A stretch of 64,000 nt of DNA, taken from Nocardia sp. NBC_01329. GTDB lineage: Bacteria > Actinomycetota > Actinomycetes > Mycobacteriales > Mycobacteriaceae. The stretch is taken from assembly GCF_035956715.1 (NCBI RefSeq), contig NZ_CP108381.1:3286001-3350000 (forward strand), in the 5' to 3' direction. Below are positions 1-8,971 of this stretch, piece after piece. A program made the position numbers and the translations under genes. Under the pieces are notes generated by a model that saw only the letters and a program-made list of their open reading frames with translations, ran no database searches and was not told the origin of the DNA. The stretch's first letter is position 1, and each line of letters begins with the position of its first letter.

Positions 1-3000
1 CCACCAGGTTCGTCTGGAGATCCAGCGCCGCCAGGAGGCCCTGGTCTGCCTCGGACTGCTGCGCCAGCCTTGCCCGGCCACGCTGCAACGCCAACCGCAT
101 CGCCTCGTCCCGGACCTCGTTCGGGAGACCTTCGGCGGCGGCGACCAAGTCGGGAAGCGCCTGGATCAGCGCCCGCTGCGTATCGTGGCCGGTCCACATC
201 CACATGAGCCCGATATCGGCAGGCGACATCGCCCGGATGGTCCGCCACCGTCGCAACGCTTGCGCACGCTGCCGTTCGGTGAACCCCTCATCCGGGAACA
301 GCGTCGGCCGGGGCGCAACGTCGAGCGAATCCCTCCCGCCACCATGGGTTCGGATGCGGTGTTCGAGTGCCTTTATTCTTTGGTCGGCATCATGGAATCG
401 CCGCGTGTTCCGGATCAGCAGGCCGATCCTGCGCGACAGTTCCTCGCTCTCGGACAATCCGGCCGCGAGCCGGTCCAGCTCGTCCTGGTCGGAAGCCTCG
501 GCAAGCCGCCGGCGCAACATATCCTGGTCGGCCGAGGCCTCATCCGCCTGCTCGCGCAACGCGGCGAGCTCGCTGAGGTGATACCCGCCCACCAGATCTT
601 CGAGGGTGACCGAGAATCCGCCGATCCACCCGCGCAACGCTTCCCGCGCGTTCTCCCGCTCCGCAACCAGACTTCGGTACCCGTGCTGCAACTCGGACGG
701 GATCTCCGGGCTTCCCAGAGGGGGCCGAGAGTCGCCTAGCTGCCGGACACTCTGATCGACGGCACGCGACGCGTCGGCATAGCGGCGCACCGCGCTAGCA
801 ATATCCGGGTTGCCCGGGACAGGATCTTCGGCACCGGACAAGCGAGGCTGTACCGATAGCCGCGCCAACTCACTGGCACGATCCTCGGCCAATGACCGGT
901 CGACATCGGCGTAGGACACCGTCCGCAACCCGCGCAATGCCTTCGACCAATTCGCCAGCTCGGCGATGTAATCCGCGTCATTGTCGGTCCACTGGTTCAG
1001 ACCCTGGTCGCCGACTGTCTCCAGCCACTGCCGCAGTCCGGGCAGTTGTCCTACGAACGCGTGGAAATGACGCGCCGCGATCTCCAACCGGAGTTGTAGG
1101 TCTGGAGCGATACCAGCATCGATAAGGCGCTGCATCTCATCGCTGAAATGGCCTGGTTCCGCGAGGCGGTCCGCGTTGGCCCACGCTTGCGCGGACAGCT
1201 GGCGCAGATCGTCGCGGGCCAAGAAGTATTCGTCGACCAGGGCCTCGTAATCCCAGCCCGATCTGACGGGGATTCCGTCGGGTCGCTCAGGCAGGCTGAT
1301 CGGTGCCGATACGGTATCGGAATCGGCCGCCGGATCGGTGGAATCGGCAGGAGCCGTGTTGTTTTCGGGTAGAGAGACCCGACCCCATCCACCGTATACC
1401 TCGGCAACCTGGCGCAGCGCCGAATCAGTGCCGAGCCGCTGCGCCGCGTGGTGGACCTGCCGGGTGGCCTCGTCGTGGCGCCGATTCGTTGCCTCGTCCA
1501 TCCCGATGTCCCGGTGCGCTGCCCGCGCATCGTGGTCCACGGAATACCAGCGCGCTACGGCTGCGCCGAAGTCGAGCAGTCGCTGCCGCTGATCTGCCGA
1601 AAGCCCCTCCGGCATATTCGCACCCAGCAGATCGACGAAAGCTCCGAACTTCCACTTCACTGCCTGCAAGGCGGAAATGGCGGCACCTGCCGACCTGTCT
1701 AGCCGCAGCTCCTCTGGGCCCGGTCGATCGTATTCGGGGCGCTCCACCCGCCCGTCCTGGTAGCTCTCCTCGTCCCGTGCACGTGCCGCATGCAGTTCGT
1801 CCATGGCCTCCACCATGGATCGGCGGGCAGCATGATAAGCGGCCAGGGCCTCCATGCCCGCTTGCAGTTGCGCCGAATCGAGAACCGCGGGCTCCGGCAC
1901 CACGGGTTCGGGCTCAAGCATCCCGGACTCGGGCTCCGACACCCCCGACTCAGGCTCCGACACAGGCTCCGACACCTCCGGCCGACCGGGTGCGGTCGTC
2001 GTGGACGTCAGCGCGACACCGGTGACGCTGCCCGAGGCTCCGGCAGCACGTGCATCATCGGCCAAATCGGCGAGCGCGGCACCCAAGTTGCCCGGATTTC
2101 CGGCGAAAGCTCTTGCGCGCGTGGTTACTTGCTGGTCGACATCGCCCATACCGGCGGTGCGGGCCAGCAGGATCTGGGTACCGGAGACCGCGCCGGTGGT
2201 GATGTAACGGCCCACTTCGGCCGGCGGCCCGCCGGGGGTTCCCGCGCCGAAGCCGAGTGCGTGATCGAGCTTCCGTCCCGGGCGACCGAGATCCGCCGCC
2301 GCCTCGGCTTCGCTCCCCGCGACCACATGCCCGGCCTCGCCCGCGGCGTCGGACATGCGATCTCCGATGGGCGAGTGGTCGAAAGTCACCGTCCGCGAAG
2401 TATCCGGGTCGGTCAAATCGAGCACATCGACCCGACCATCACCGACCCAGCCCGCGGTGTAATTTCCGTCCTCCTCGGCGCGGCCAGGGTCGACCAGTAC
2501 TACCGCGCCGGCTGCCTGCGGCGGCATAGCGACAAAATCAGCGCCCGCATCGACGGCCCGTTGCGCCCGATCCCGGTCATCGGCGTACTCCTGGTCGGTC
2601 AGTTCCATGACCGCCGTCTGTGCCGCGTCGATGGCCTCGCGCACCATGCGGGCCCGGTCCGCTTCGGTGAGTGGCGCCCCCGGTTCATGTTGCCGCAGCG
2701 CGTTGCGCAGGTTCGCTCGGGCCGCCACGGCCGCCACCTGGGCTGCTCGGTGGCCGTCGATGGAGTCGGGCACCCCACTGAACACGATGCCGATACGGAC
2801 CGGACGCCCGTCTACGACGATAACGTCGGCGGCCATCGCGTCTTGGTTGGCGTCCTGCGCGGGGCCCCGGTCGCTCACCCCGGCCACCGACTCCAGATCC
2901 AGAGCGCTCCGGCCGAGTCGGGTCCAGCTGGACTCCAGCGAGTCGGCCCAGTCGAACACGTCACTGATGATCTGGGCCATCTCGGAGGAGTCGGGCAACC

Positions 3001-6000
3001 GGGTCAGAGTCGCGTCGCGTGCCTCCCGCGTCGCGGTCACGTAGGTCGTGGCCAAGGTGGCATGCCACGTGGCCCCAGCCAGCCAGTGGGGCGAATACTG
3101 GTCGCTGTTCTCGACCTGGGCGAGCAGGACACTGCACTGGTTCACCACGGCTGACAGCTCGTGGTAGAAGTGCGCATTCGCCGACAACACCTGCCACTCG
3201 TGCGACGAGTCCTGGTATCGGCTCAGTTCGGTGTCGAACTCCGGCGTCGACAGTGCCAGGCGGGCCGCGTCATCGATACCCAGCGCGGCAGCCGCGGCAT
3301 CCATCTCTTGACGTGCGGTGTCCAGCTGACCGGTCAACTGAATCGCCTTCTCGGACAACCGCTGCTGTGCTTCGGCGCGTTTCTGCGCGGTCTGCCGATC
3401 CGGTGTGGTCTGCCGATCCGGTGTGGTCTGCCGATCCGGTGTGGACTGCCGATCCGGTGTGGACAGCCGATCCGGTGTGGACACCATGCTCGGATCCGGA
3501 ACCCGCGATAGTTGCTCTTCGGCCGCGCGGGCCTGCTCGGCCAGAATCTGATAGCGCTGGGTGACCGCGTCCAGCTGTTGCAACGTTTTCGCGTCCACGT
3601 CGTCCGCGCGCAGCCGGGTCAACTCCGTTTCGAAGTCACCTGTCAACAGCTGGGAAAGCTGGGCCTGCGGGACCTTCGCGGCGAAAACCTCTACGTCCTG
3701 CAGCGAGCCCATCCATCGGGACACCGCTTCGGTATGCGCGTCCACCTGCATCATCCGCAGCTGTTGCGCTACATCCGTTGGTGCATAACGGTTCTGGGCA
3801 ACACCAGCCGCGAGTCGAGCACGGTCGGCTTCTAGTTGAACACGATCGGCTTCACTCCGGGCACGATCCGCTTCGGCTTCCAGTCGAGCACGATCAGCTT
3901 CGAGCTGAGCACGATCGGCTTCACTCCGGGCACGATCGGCTTCACTCCGGGCACGGTCGGCTTCGAGTTGAGCGCGGTCAGCTTCGGCTTCGAGTCGGGC
4001 ACGGTCGGCTTCGAGTCGGGCCTGGCGTTCGCCGAACGTTCCCAATGCCCTATTGAGCTCGTGATAGCGCGGCACCACCACCCGCAGCTGATCGCGGGCC
4101 GCGAGAATCCGCTCCAGCTCCGCTACTTCGGTGTCGGTGTCGACTGCCGCCCCGGACAGCCGGCCCAGGGTGTCGTCATATCGCGCGGGATCGCGCAGCG
4201 CATCCAGATCCGAAGGGATGATCCGGCCGGTATCCGCCGCGTCGGCAAATTCATCGAGTGTATTGCGCTGCCACGCTTGCAGGCCGGCCAACCCGGCCTC
4301 GAGCAGCTGGTCGGCACGGCGTGCCCGCTCCTCTTGGAAGAAGTTGACGGCTGCTTGCCACTCCTCCTCCGTGAGTTCTTCTTCCCCTCCTGATCCGGAG
4401 ACCAGCGGACTCACCAGCGAACCGTCGTGGCGAATCCCCGTTGTCCAGATTCGTTTCAGATCGGCAGGTCCAGTGTCTGGATCGAAGGCTCTGGGCGGCC
4501 CCTTGGTCGGGTCGTCGATCATCACGACGCCGTTGTCCATATACAACAAGACCGGGTGGCCGAGGGGATCACCGGCGGCGTTCTTCGTCGTCAGTTCGTA
4601 GATCACGATCAAAGAGCCGGACTTGCCGAGATCTTCGACCTGTTCGGGCAGCTTGGCGTGGTCAGGTACCTCTTTCCAGTCAGTCTTGGCTTCCCGCTTA
4701 CGGGCGGCGGCCAGTGTGCGCAACCGTTCCCGCTCGGACTCGGCTACCTGCTGTAGCCCTTGCCGCCGATTTTCGGCTGCCTCCCGCTCGGCGCGCAACC
4801 GCCGCTGCGGCACCTCGTCCAATCGGGTGATCCGTCGCTGCAGATTCTGTAGCTCGCCGGCGAGCCGTTGCTGCTGATTCTGTAGCTCGTCGATCCGCAC
4901 CTGCAACTGCTCCCGCAATTGCACCAGCGACTGCGCCTGCAACCGCGCCTGCCCCGCCGCTTGCTCCGCCGCTTGCAACTGCTCCCGCAAGTGCGCCGCC
5001 TGCAACTCGGCGTCCACAGCCCGCTGCCGCAACTCCGGATGCGGATTCTGCTGCAGCAACTGCTCCCGCAACTGCGCCTGCAACTGTTCCTGCGCCTGTA
5101 ACTGTTCCTGTAACTGCTCTTGCCTCCGCGCTTGCAGCTCGGCGTCCGCATCCCGCTGCCGCAACTCCGAATCCGCATCCCGCTGCCGCGACTGCAGATC
5201 CTGGACCGCGTTATCCGTGTCCCGAACCTCTACCAGCAGCTGGTTCTGCCGTCCGACCAACCGGCGGCGAGCCTGTTCCACCCGCCTATTGCGCCCCCTG
5301 CTCCGCCTCTGGGCATCGTTCACCACCCGGTCGCCGATATCGCCCGTGCGCCCGTACTCCTCGAGAGCCATCAACCGCAGCCGCAACGATTCCTGCCGCG
5401 GGGTTACTCCCCGGTTGCTACCAGATTCCATCAACTTGCCGGCAATATGGTTCTGGAAGTCCGTCGAGGATATTCCGCCCTCCCCCACAGGCCCCATCGG
5501 CTGGAATCCCGCATTGGGATGACGAGTGATAGCCACGGCGATCAGCCGCGGAGCACCCTGTCCGGTCAAGTTCGCGGTGGGGTCCGTATCACCCGGTGGG
5601 GCCGCGGGCGCGTCCGCATCATCAGGAACAGCCGTATCCGCATCACCAACAACAGCCGCGTCCGCATCACCAACAACAGCCGCGTCCGCATCACCAACAA
5701 CAGCCGCGTCCGCATCACCAACAACAGCCGCGTCCGCATCACCAACAACAGCCGCGTCCGCATCACCAACAACAGCCGCGTCCGCATCACCAACAACAGC
5801 CGCGTCCGCATCACCAACAACAGCCGCGTCCGCATCACCAACAACAGCCGCGTCCGCATCACCAACAACAGCCGCGTCCGCATCAACAGACGAACTCACG
5901 TCGGACGTAGGCGAAGCCGACGCACTCCCGCCTGCGGCGGCAGCAGATCCAGGTGCCGTATCCGGAACAACAGGACCAGCCGCGCCCGGACCGGTGTTCC

Positions 6001-8059
6001 CGGTCGAGTCGTTGGCCGCCGGCTGCACCGAATCATGGCCATCGTCTTTCGCGGACGACGGCTGCGCGGGCTCGGTGTCGGATTCGGCGGAACCTCCTGA
6101 ATCGGATCCATCCGAACCAGCGGAATCAGAACCAGCGGAATCAGCAGATTCGCCAGCTGCGCTTGCTGAACTCCTACGGCCCGGCAATCCTATTTCGGCA
6201 CCCTCATCCGCTGCGAAGAGCGGCGCCCGAAACCTTTCTGAAGGAGTCGTGCCCGGGGCGTTTGTGGCCGCTCCCGCGCCAGTGGAGCCGGCGGTGCTCT
6301 GAGAGAGCGGATCCCCTTGCTGCCCCGACGCTTCCGGGTCCGACGATGCTTGGGCCGGCGATGAAGCCGGGCCTCGCGCTTCACTGGAGCGCCGGCCCGG
6401 TGCCGCCGAGGACGTACTCGCGCCGGACGTAGGCGAAGCTGATGCACTCCCGCCTGCGGCGGGAGCAGATCCGGCTACCGCCGCAGGGCCGGGTGCCGGC
6501 GTCCCCTCGGCGTCCGGCGATGCAGGGGCGTCGCTCGTTTCGGCACGTATCGCATGCGGGCCCTCGGCGTCGCCATCCGAAACCGTGCCCACTCCGCTGG
6601 AGTCGGCGGATGTTATGCCTACTGCGCCTACCGCGTCCGCAGGTCCTGCCCTATGCGAACTATCGGTGGGCCCGGAAGCAGTGTTCCCGGCGGCATCGCC
6701 GCCCGATCTGCCACCCGGCGCCCCACCATCGGGTCCAGATCCTGACGCGGTGTCCGAATCCTGAACTTGTGTGTCGGGATCTGCACTGTCGGAGACAGGA
6801 GTTTCATCTGTATCCGGGCTCCCTGAGTCGTTCGCGTCCGCGTGATCGCCCGAAGCGTTCGCTTCACTTCCGCCGACCGGTGCACTCGGATCGCCCTGGG
6901 CGTCTGTGCTGTCGGCGCCGGCATTCGTATCCGCACCAGCGCTCGCCGATCCGTCAGCGGGCCCCGCCCCTGGAACCGGCGCTGGGTCGCCAGCCGAAGG
7001 AGCCTGACCCGCACCGTTGTTCGGTGGGACAGCCGGAGGTGGCGCGGTACCGTCGCCGATGTCCGGTGCCCCGGCGCCGATCATCATGAATTTTTCGCGG
7101 CTCAGTGGCGTACCGGAGAAGTCCCCGCCACCGTGCCAGCCGTAGTACATGCTCGGTCCGATGCCACCGATCACACCACCGGTGAGCGAGCGCGGGTCCA
7201 GCTCCCAATTCCCCGAACTCATACCGGTGGCCCACCATGCTCCTAGCGCGCCCGCCGTACCGGCAACGGAACCTACGACCCCACCACGCGTCAGCCCACC
7301 CCACCGGTCGGGACGCAACGGAACTCTCTGCATCACATGCTGCGTTCCATATCCGGCGCCACCGCCGAACCCGCCCGCGAACGCGGAAATCCATATGGTC
7401 GGCCAGAACTCGTGCCATTTGAATCCTGCTTGATAGCCCTTCGAGACCATCACCGTTTCTACGGTGACTTTCTCGATAATGCTCTGGAAGACCTCGACGA
7501 AAGCTTCCTGGAGAATCTCGGTGACGGCCCTGGCAGTGTGCATGACTACCACGGAGTTGGCGACAAACCTGGCCAGTGCACGTTGGATCGCCGCGGACAC
7601 CGAGTTACCGATGAGCCGGAAAACCATCTGAGTGTAAGAAATCGCCGCGGCCTGGATGGTCGGACCGACCGGCCCCATCACCACAGCCCAAGCGAGTTCG
7701 GACGCCAGCCAGGACAGACTGATAATGCCGCTTACTTTGGCCGAGACGACCCGACCACCGAAATCGTGGATGCCGGACGCCAGATCGCGATAGCTCTTCG
7801 TCGCATCGCTGGCTTGCGACCGAAGCTCTTCCAAGCCCTTGATGATCTTCTCGCCGCCGGCACCCTCCGGATAGGAGCTCTTGATCTGGCGGATGGCATC
7901 GTCGATCTTCGGCAGTTCTTCTTCTTCGATCTGCTTTTGCAGATCCTCGAACCCCGTCTTTATCGCATCGGCGAAATCCTCGTTGCCGATCGGAATCTCC
8001 GAACCGGCGACCCAGCCCAGTAACCAGGCCAATTCGGCAGGCGGAAACGGAATGGCCAC
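1..8059 (-). CDS. Giant WXG100-type/polymorphic-toxin-like protein, C-terminus beyond window
   Basis: One reading frame stays open from a GTG at 8059 to the window edge (at least 2686 codons). The N-terminal ~110 residues form a helical WXG100/CpnT-like domain (MAIPFPPAELAWLLGW start), followed by a hydrophobic Gly/Ala-rich stretch (about 130-310). A long acidic Ala/Asp/Pro linker contains a 24-bp repeat array (726-806). Gln/Arg/Glu coiled coils follow, around a segment near 1150-1190 reading GHPVLLYMDNGVVMIDD, which resembles the His/Asp half of papain-fold toxins; I could not find its Cys half. Residues ~1690-2025 align with PP2C phosphatases but lack the metal-binding acidic residues. The last ~40 residues (ALIQALPDLVAAAEGLP, VRDEAMRLAL) resemble the lead-in to DUF1023 alpha/beta-hydrolase domains. 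Secretion through a type VII system is inferred from the N-terminus and from the EspC-like and YbaB-like genes just upstream. Substrate and toxicity are unknown. Confidence 0.75.
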   Translation of the reverse strand, partial: MAIPFPPAELAWLLGWVAGSEIPIGNEDFADAIKTGFEDLQKQIEEEELPKIDDAIRQIKSSYPEGAGGEKIIKGLEELRSQASDATKSYRDLASGIHDFGGRVVSAKVSGIISLSWLASELAWAVVMGPVGPTIQAAAISYTQMVFRLIGNSVSAAIQRALARFVANSVVVMHTARAVTEILQEAFVEVFQSIIEKVTVETVMVSKGYQAGFKWHEFWPTIWISAFAGGFGGGAGYGTQHVMQRVPLRPDRWGGLTRGGVVGSVAGTAGALGAWWATGMSSGNWELDPRSLTGGVIGGIGPSMYYGWHGGGDFSGTPLSREKFMMIGAGAPDIGDGTAPPPAVPPNNGAGQAPSAGDPAPVPGAGPADGSASAGADTNAGADSTDAQGDPSAPVGGSEANASGDHADANDSGSPDTDETPVSDSADPDTQVQDSDTASGSGPDGGAPGGRSGGDAAGNTASGPTDSSHRAGPADAVGAVGITSADSSGVGTVSDGDAEGPHAIRAETSDAPASPDAEGTPAPGPAAVAGSAPAAGGSASASPTSGASTSSAAPGRRSSEARGPASSPAQASSDPEASGQQGDPLSQSTAGSTGAGAATNAPGTTPSERFRAPLFAADEGAEIGLPGRRSSASAAGESADSAGSDSAGSDGSDSGGSAESDTEPAQPSSAKDDGHDSVQPAANDSTGNTGPGAAGPVVPDTAPGSAAAAGGSASASPTSDVSSSVDADAAVVGDADAAVVGDADAAVVGDADAAVVGDADAAVVGDADAAVVGDADAAVVGDADAAVVGDADAAVVGDADAAVVGDADTAVPDDADAPAAPPGDTDPTANLTGQGAPRLIAVAITRHPNAGFQPMGPVGEGGISSTDFQNHIAGKLMESGSNRGVTPRQESLRLRLMALEEYGRTGDIGDRVVNDAQRRSRGRNRRVEQARRRLVGRQNQLLVEVRDTDNAVQDLQSRQRDADSELRQRDADAELQARRQEQLQEQLQAQEQLQAQLREQLLQQNPHPELRQRAVDAELQAAHLREQLQAAEQAAGQARLQAQSLVQLREQLQVRIDELQNQQQRLAGELQNLQRRITRLDEVPQRRLRAEREAAENRRQGLQQVAESERERLRTLAAARKREAKTDWKEVPDHAKLPEQVEDLGKSGSLIVIYELTTKNAAGDPLGHPVLLYMDNGVVMIDDPTKGPPRAFDPDTGPADLKRIWTTGIRHDGSLVSPLVSGSGGEEELTEEEWQAAVNFFQEERARRADQLLEAGLAGLQAWQRNTLDEFADAADTGRIIPSDLDALRDPARYDDTLGRLSGAAVDTDTEVAELERILAARDQLRVVVPRYHELNRALGTFGERQARLEADRARLEAEADRAQLEADRARSEADRARSEADRAQLEADRARLEAEADRARSEADRVQLEADRARLAAGVAQNRYAPTDVAQQLRMMQVDAHTEAVSRWMGSLQDVEVFAAKVPQAQLSQLLTGDFETELTRLRADDVDAKTLQQLDAVTQRYQILAEQARAAEEQLSRVPDPSMVSTPDRLSTPDRQSTPDRQTTPDRQTTPDRQTAQKRAEAQQRLSEKAIQLTGQLDTARQEMDAAAAALGIDDAARLALSTPEFDTELSRYQDSSHEWQVLSANAHFYHELSAVVNQCSVLLAQVENSDQYSPHWLAGATWHATLATTYVTATREARDATLTRLPDSSEMAQIISDVFDWADSLESSWTRLGRSALDLESVAGVSDRGPAQDANQDAMAADVIVVDGRPVRIGIVFSGVPDSIDGHRAAQVAAVAARANLRNALRQHEPGAPLTEADRARMVREAIDAAQTAVMELTDQEYADDRDRAQRAVDAGADFVAMPPQAAGAVVLVDPGRAEEDGNYTAGWVGDGRVDVLDLTDPDTSRTVTFDHSPIGDRMSDAAGEAGHVVAGSEAEAAADLGRPGRKLDHALGFGAGTPGGPPAEVGRYITTGAVSGTQILLARTAGMGDVDQQVTTRARAFAGNPGNLGAALADLADDARAAGASGSVTGVALTSTTTAPGRPEVSEPVSEPESGVSEPESGMLEPEPVVPEPAVLDSAQLQAGMEALAAYHAARRSMVEAMDELHAARARDEESYQDGRVERPEYDRPGPEELRLDRSAGAAISALQAVKWKFGAFVDLLGANMPEGLSADQRQRLLDFGAAVARWYSVDHDARAAHRDIGMDEATNRRHDEATRQVHHAAQRLGTDSALRQVAEVYGGWGRVSLPENNTAPADSTDPAADSDTVSAPISLPERPDGIPVRSGWDYEALVDEYFLARDDLRQLSAQAWANADRLAEPGHFSDEMQRLIDAGIAPDLQLRLEIAARHFHAFVGQLPGLRQWLETVGDQGLNQWTDNDADYIAELANWSKALRGLRTVSYADVDRSLAEDRASELARLSVQPRLSGAEDPVPGNPDIASAVRRYADASRAVDQSVRQLGDSRPPLGSPEIPSELQHGYRSLVAERENAREALRGWIGGFSVTLEDLVGGYHLSELAALREQADEASADQDMLRRRLAEASDQDELDRLAAGLSESEELSRRIGLLIRNTRRFHDADQRIKALEHRIRTHGGGRDSLDVAPRPTLFPDEGFTERQRAQALRRWRTIRAMSPADIGLMWMWTGHDTQRALIQALPDLVAAAEGLPNEVRDEAMRLALQRGRARLAQQSEADQGLLAALDLQTNLV
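5641..5880 (-). repeat. Ten tandem 24-bp repeats inside the giant gene
   Basis: About ten essentially identical 24-bp units lie head to tail. In the minus-strand frame each encodes the octapeptide ADAAVVGD, so unit number can change without breaking the frame. The array sits in the low-complexity acidic linker and is flanked by slightly diverged units. It has no spacers and is not a CRISPR array. It probably acts as a flexible stalk, and copy number may vary between strains. Confidence 0.9.
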
Positions 8060-8160
8060 GTCAGTTCACCACCGCTTCCATGCGGTAGCACCGGGGCGCC
8101 GCCGAGCCGGGCTACTCCCATTCAACGATTGCTCACCGGATATGGCACGCCATCGCAAGG

Positions 8161-8682
8161 TCACCAACTGAATTCGGTGACCCCGGGAGTCCGGCCTCTG
8201 AAATCCCGGCCGTGATCGTGGTCTTTGACGTCGGTGAAGGTCATCGCCGTTTCTTCGGCCGCTGCATCGAACTCCGAGCGTTCGCCCGAACCTTGTGCGG
8301 CAGTGAGTATCTCGGGCTCTTCCGGGATCCGGAATTCGGGTAGACCTTCGATAACGTCGGACAGCTTCGGTCGATCGGCGCGATCGGCCAGCAGTGGCTG
8401 TGCCAGTTCGTGAGCTCGGCGGGCGACTTCCTCGGCTGCCTTCTGCGCGGCCTCGGTCACTGCCAGTGCGATCTCGTCGTAGCTCAGCTCGGTAATATCG
8501 TCGGTGAATACGGTCTTGATCACCACGCTGTTGGCGTTCACGGTGACCGTGACCTTCTTGTCTCGCGACGATTCGGTCGCCGTTAGTCTGGCGCGCTGTT
8601 GTTGCAACTGCGCGACCAGTTGCATCTGCCGTTGAAAGCTCTCCATTGCCGACGCGGTTGCGTCGGAATACTGCGCAGACAT
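8161..8682 (-). CDS. YbaB/EbfC-like small protein of a type VII locus
   Basis: A 173-residue protein starting MSAQYSDATASAMESFQRQ. Its first ~100 residues follow the YbaB/EbfC pattern: a long amphipathic helix, a beta hairpin (KKVTVTVNANSVVIKTVF) and a second helix with an alternating Glu/Ala pattern. A charged tail of ~70 residues, absent from classic YbaB, follows. YbaB proteins are dimeric DNA-binding proteins, but this subgroup is repeatedly found beside WXG100/EspC genes in actinomycetes, where a secretion or chaperone role is suspected rather than proven. It lies 4 bp after the EspC-like gene and 101 bp before the giant gene on the same strand, suggesting one operon. Confidence 0.7.
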   Translation of the reverse strand: MSAQYSDATASAMESFQRQMQLVAQLQQQRARLTATESSRDKKVTVTVNANSVVIKTVFTDDITELSYDEIALAVTEAAQKAAEEVARRAHELAQPLLADRADRPKLSDVIEGLPEFRIPEEPEILTAAQGSGERSEFDAAAEETAMTFTDVKDHDHGRDFRGRTPGVTEFSW

Positions 8683-8686
8683 GGTT

Positions 8687-8929
8687 TCAGACCGATCGCC
8701 GGATAGTCTCGCCGGACGCTTGCTCGGTCCCGCTCAATGCTGTCTTGGCGCCGGTCCTACCGCCGACCCCTTCGGTGTATGCGCTGAACGACTCCGATAG
8801 GGCGTCGATGTTATGCCCCATGATCTCGGCGGCGCGACTGGAGATACTCTCGAAATTGCCGCTGAGTTCGTTGAGAATATCGGCCGCGGTAGTCAAGCCA
8901 CCGAAATCTACCTCGACGTTTTCAGGCAT
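8687..8929 (-). CDS. EspC/ESX-like small secreted protein
   Basis: An 80-residue helical protein (MPENVEVDFGGLTTAADIL...). It has the size and heptad-like pattern of the WXG100/EspC group, with a central turn around NFESISSRAAEIMG and a polar C-terminus, but no clear WXG triplet. I chose the ATG at 8929 over one 27 bp upstream because GGGAAAGG lies about 12 bp before it. It precedes the YbaB-like and giant genes and is probably a co-secreted partner or chaperone-like protein. Family assignment rests on length, composition and context. Confidence 0.6.
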   Translation of the reverse strand: MPENVEVDFGGLTTAADILNELSGNFESISSRAAEIMGHNIDALSESFSAYTEGVGGRTGAKTALSGTEQASGETIRRSV

Positions 8930-8971
8930 TGTTGCATCACGCCTTTCCCGGTCCATCGAGCATTCTCATCA

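Noticed and set aside
1790..3154. A 454-codon plus-strand open frame
   Set aside because: It is antisense to the giant minus-strand gene, has no family-like sequence and is rich in Arg/Gly/His as expected of a high-GC shadow frame. The minus frame encodes the PP2C-like domain here.
5641..5880. CRISPR-like repeat array
   Set aside because: Units are contiguous without spacers, keep a reading frame and have no cas genes nearby.
5120..6100. Plus-strand frames with long Arg/Asn/Ser or Pro/His/Gln repeats
   Set aside because: They are shadows of the 24-bp repeat array; the minus-strand frame is continuous with the rest of the giant gene.
7337..8023. A 228-codon plus-strand frame
   Set aside because: Antisense to the N-terminal domain of the giant gene and without any recognisable motif.
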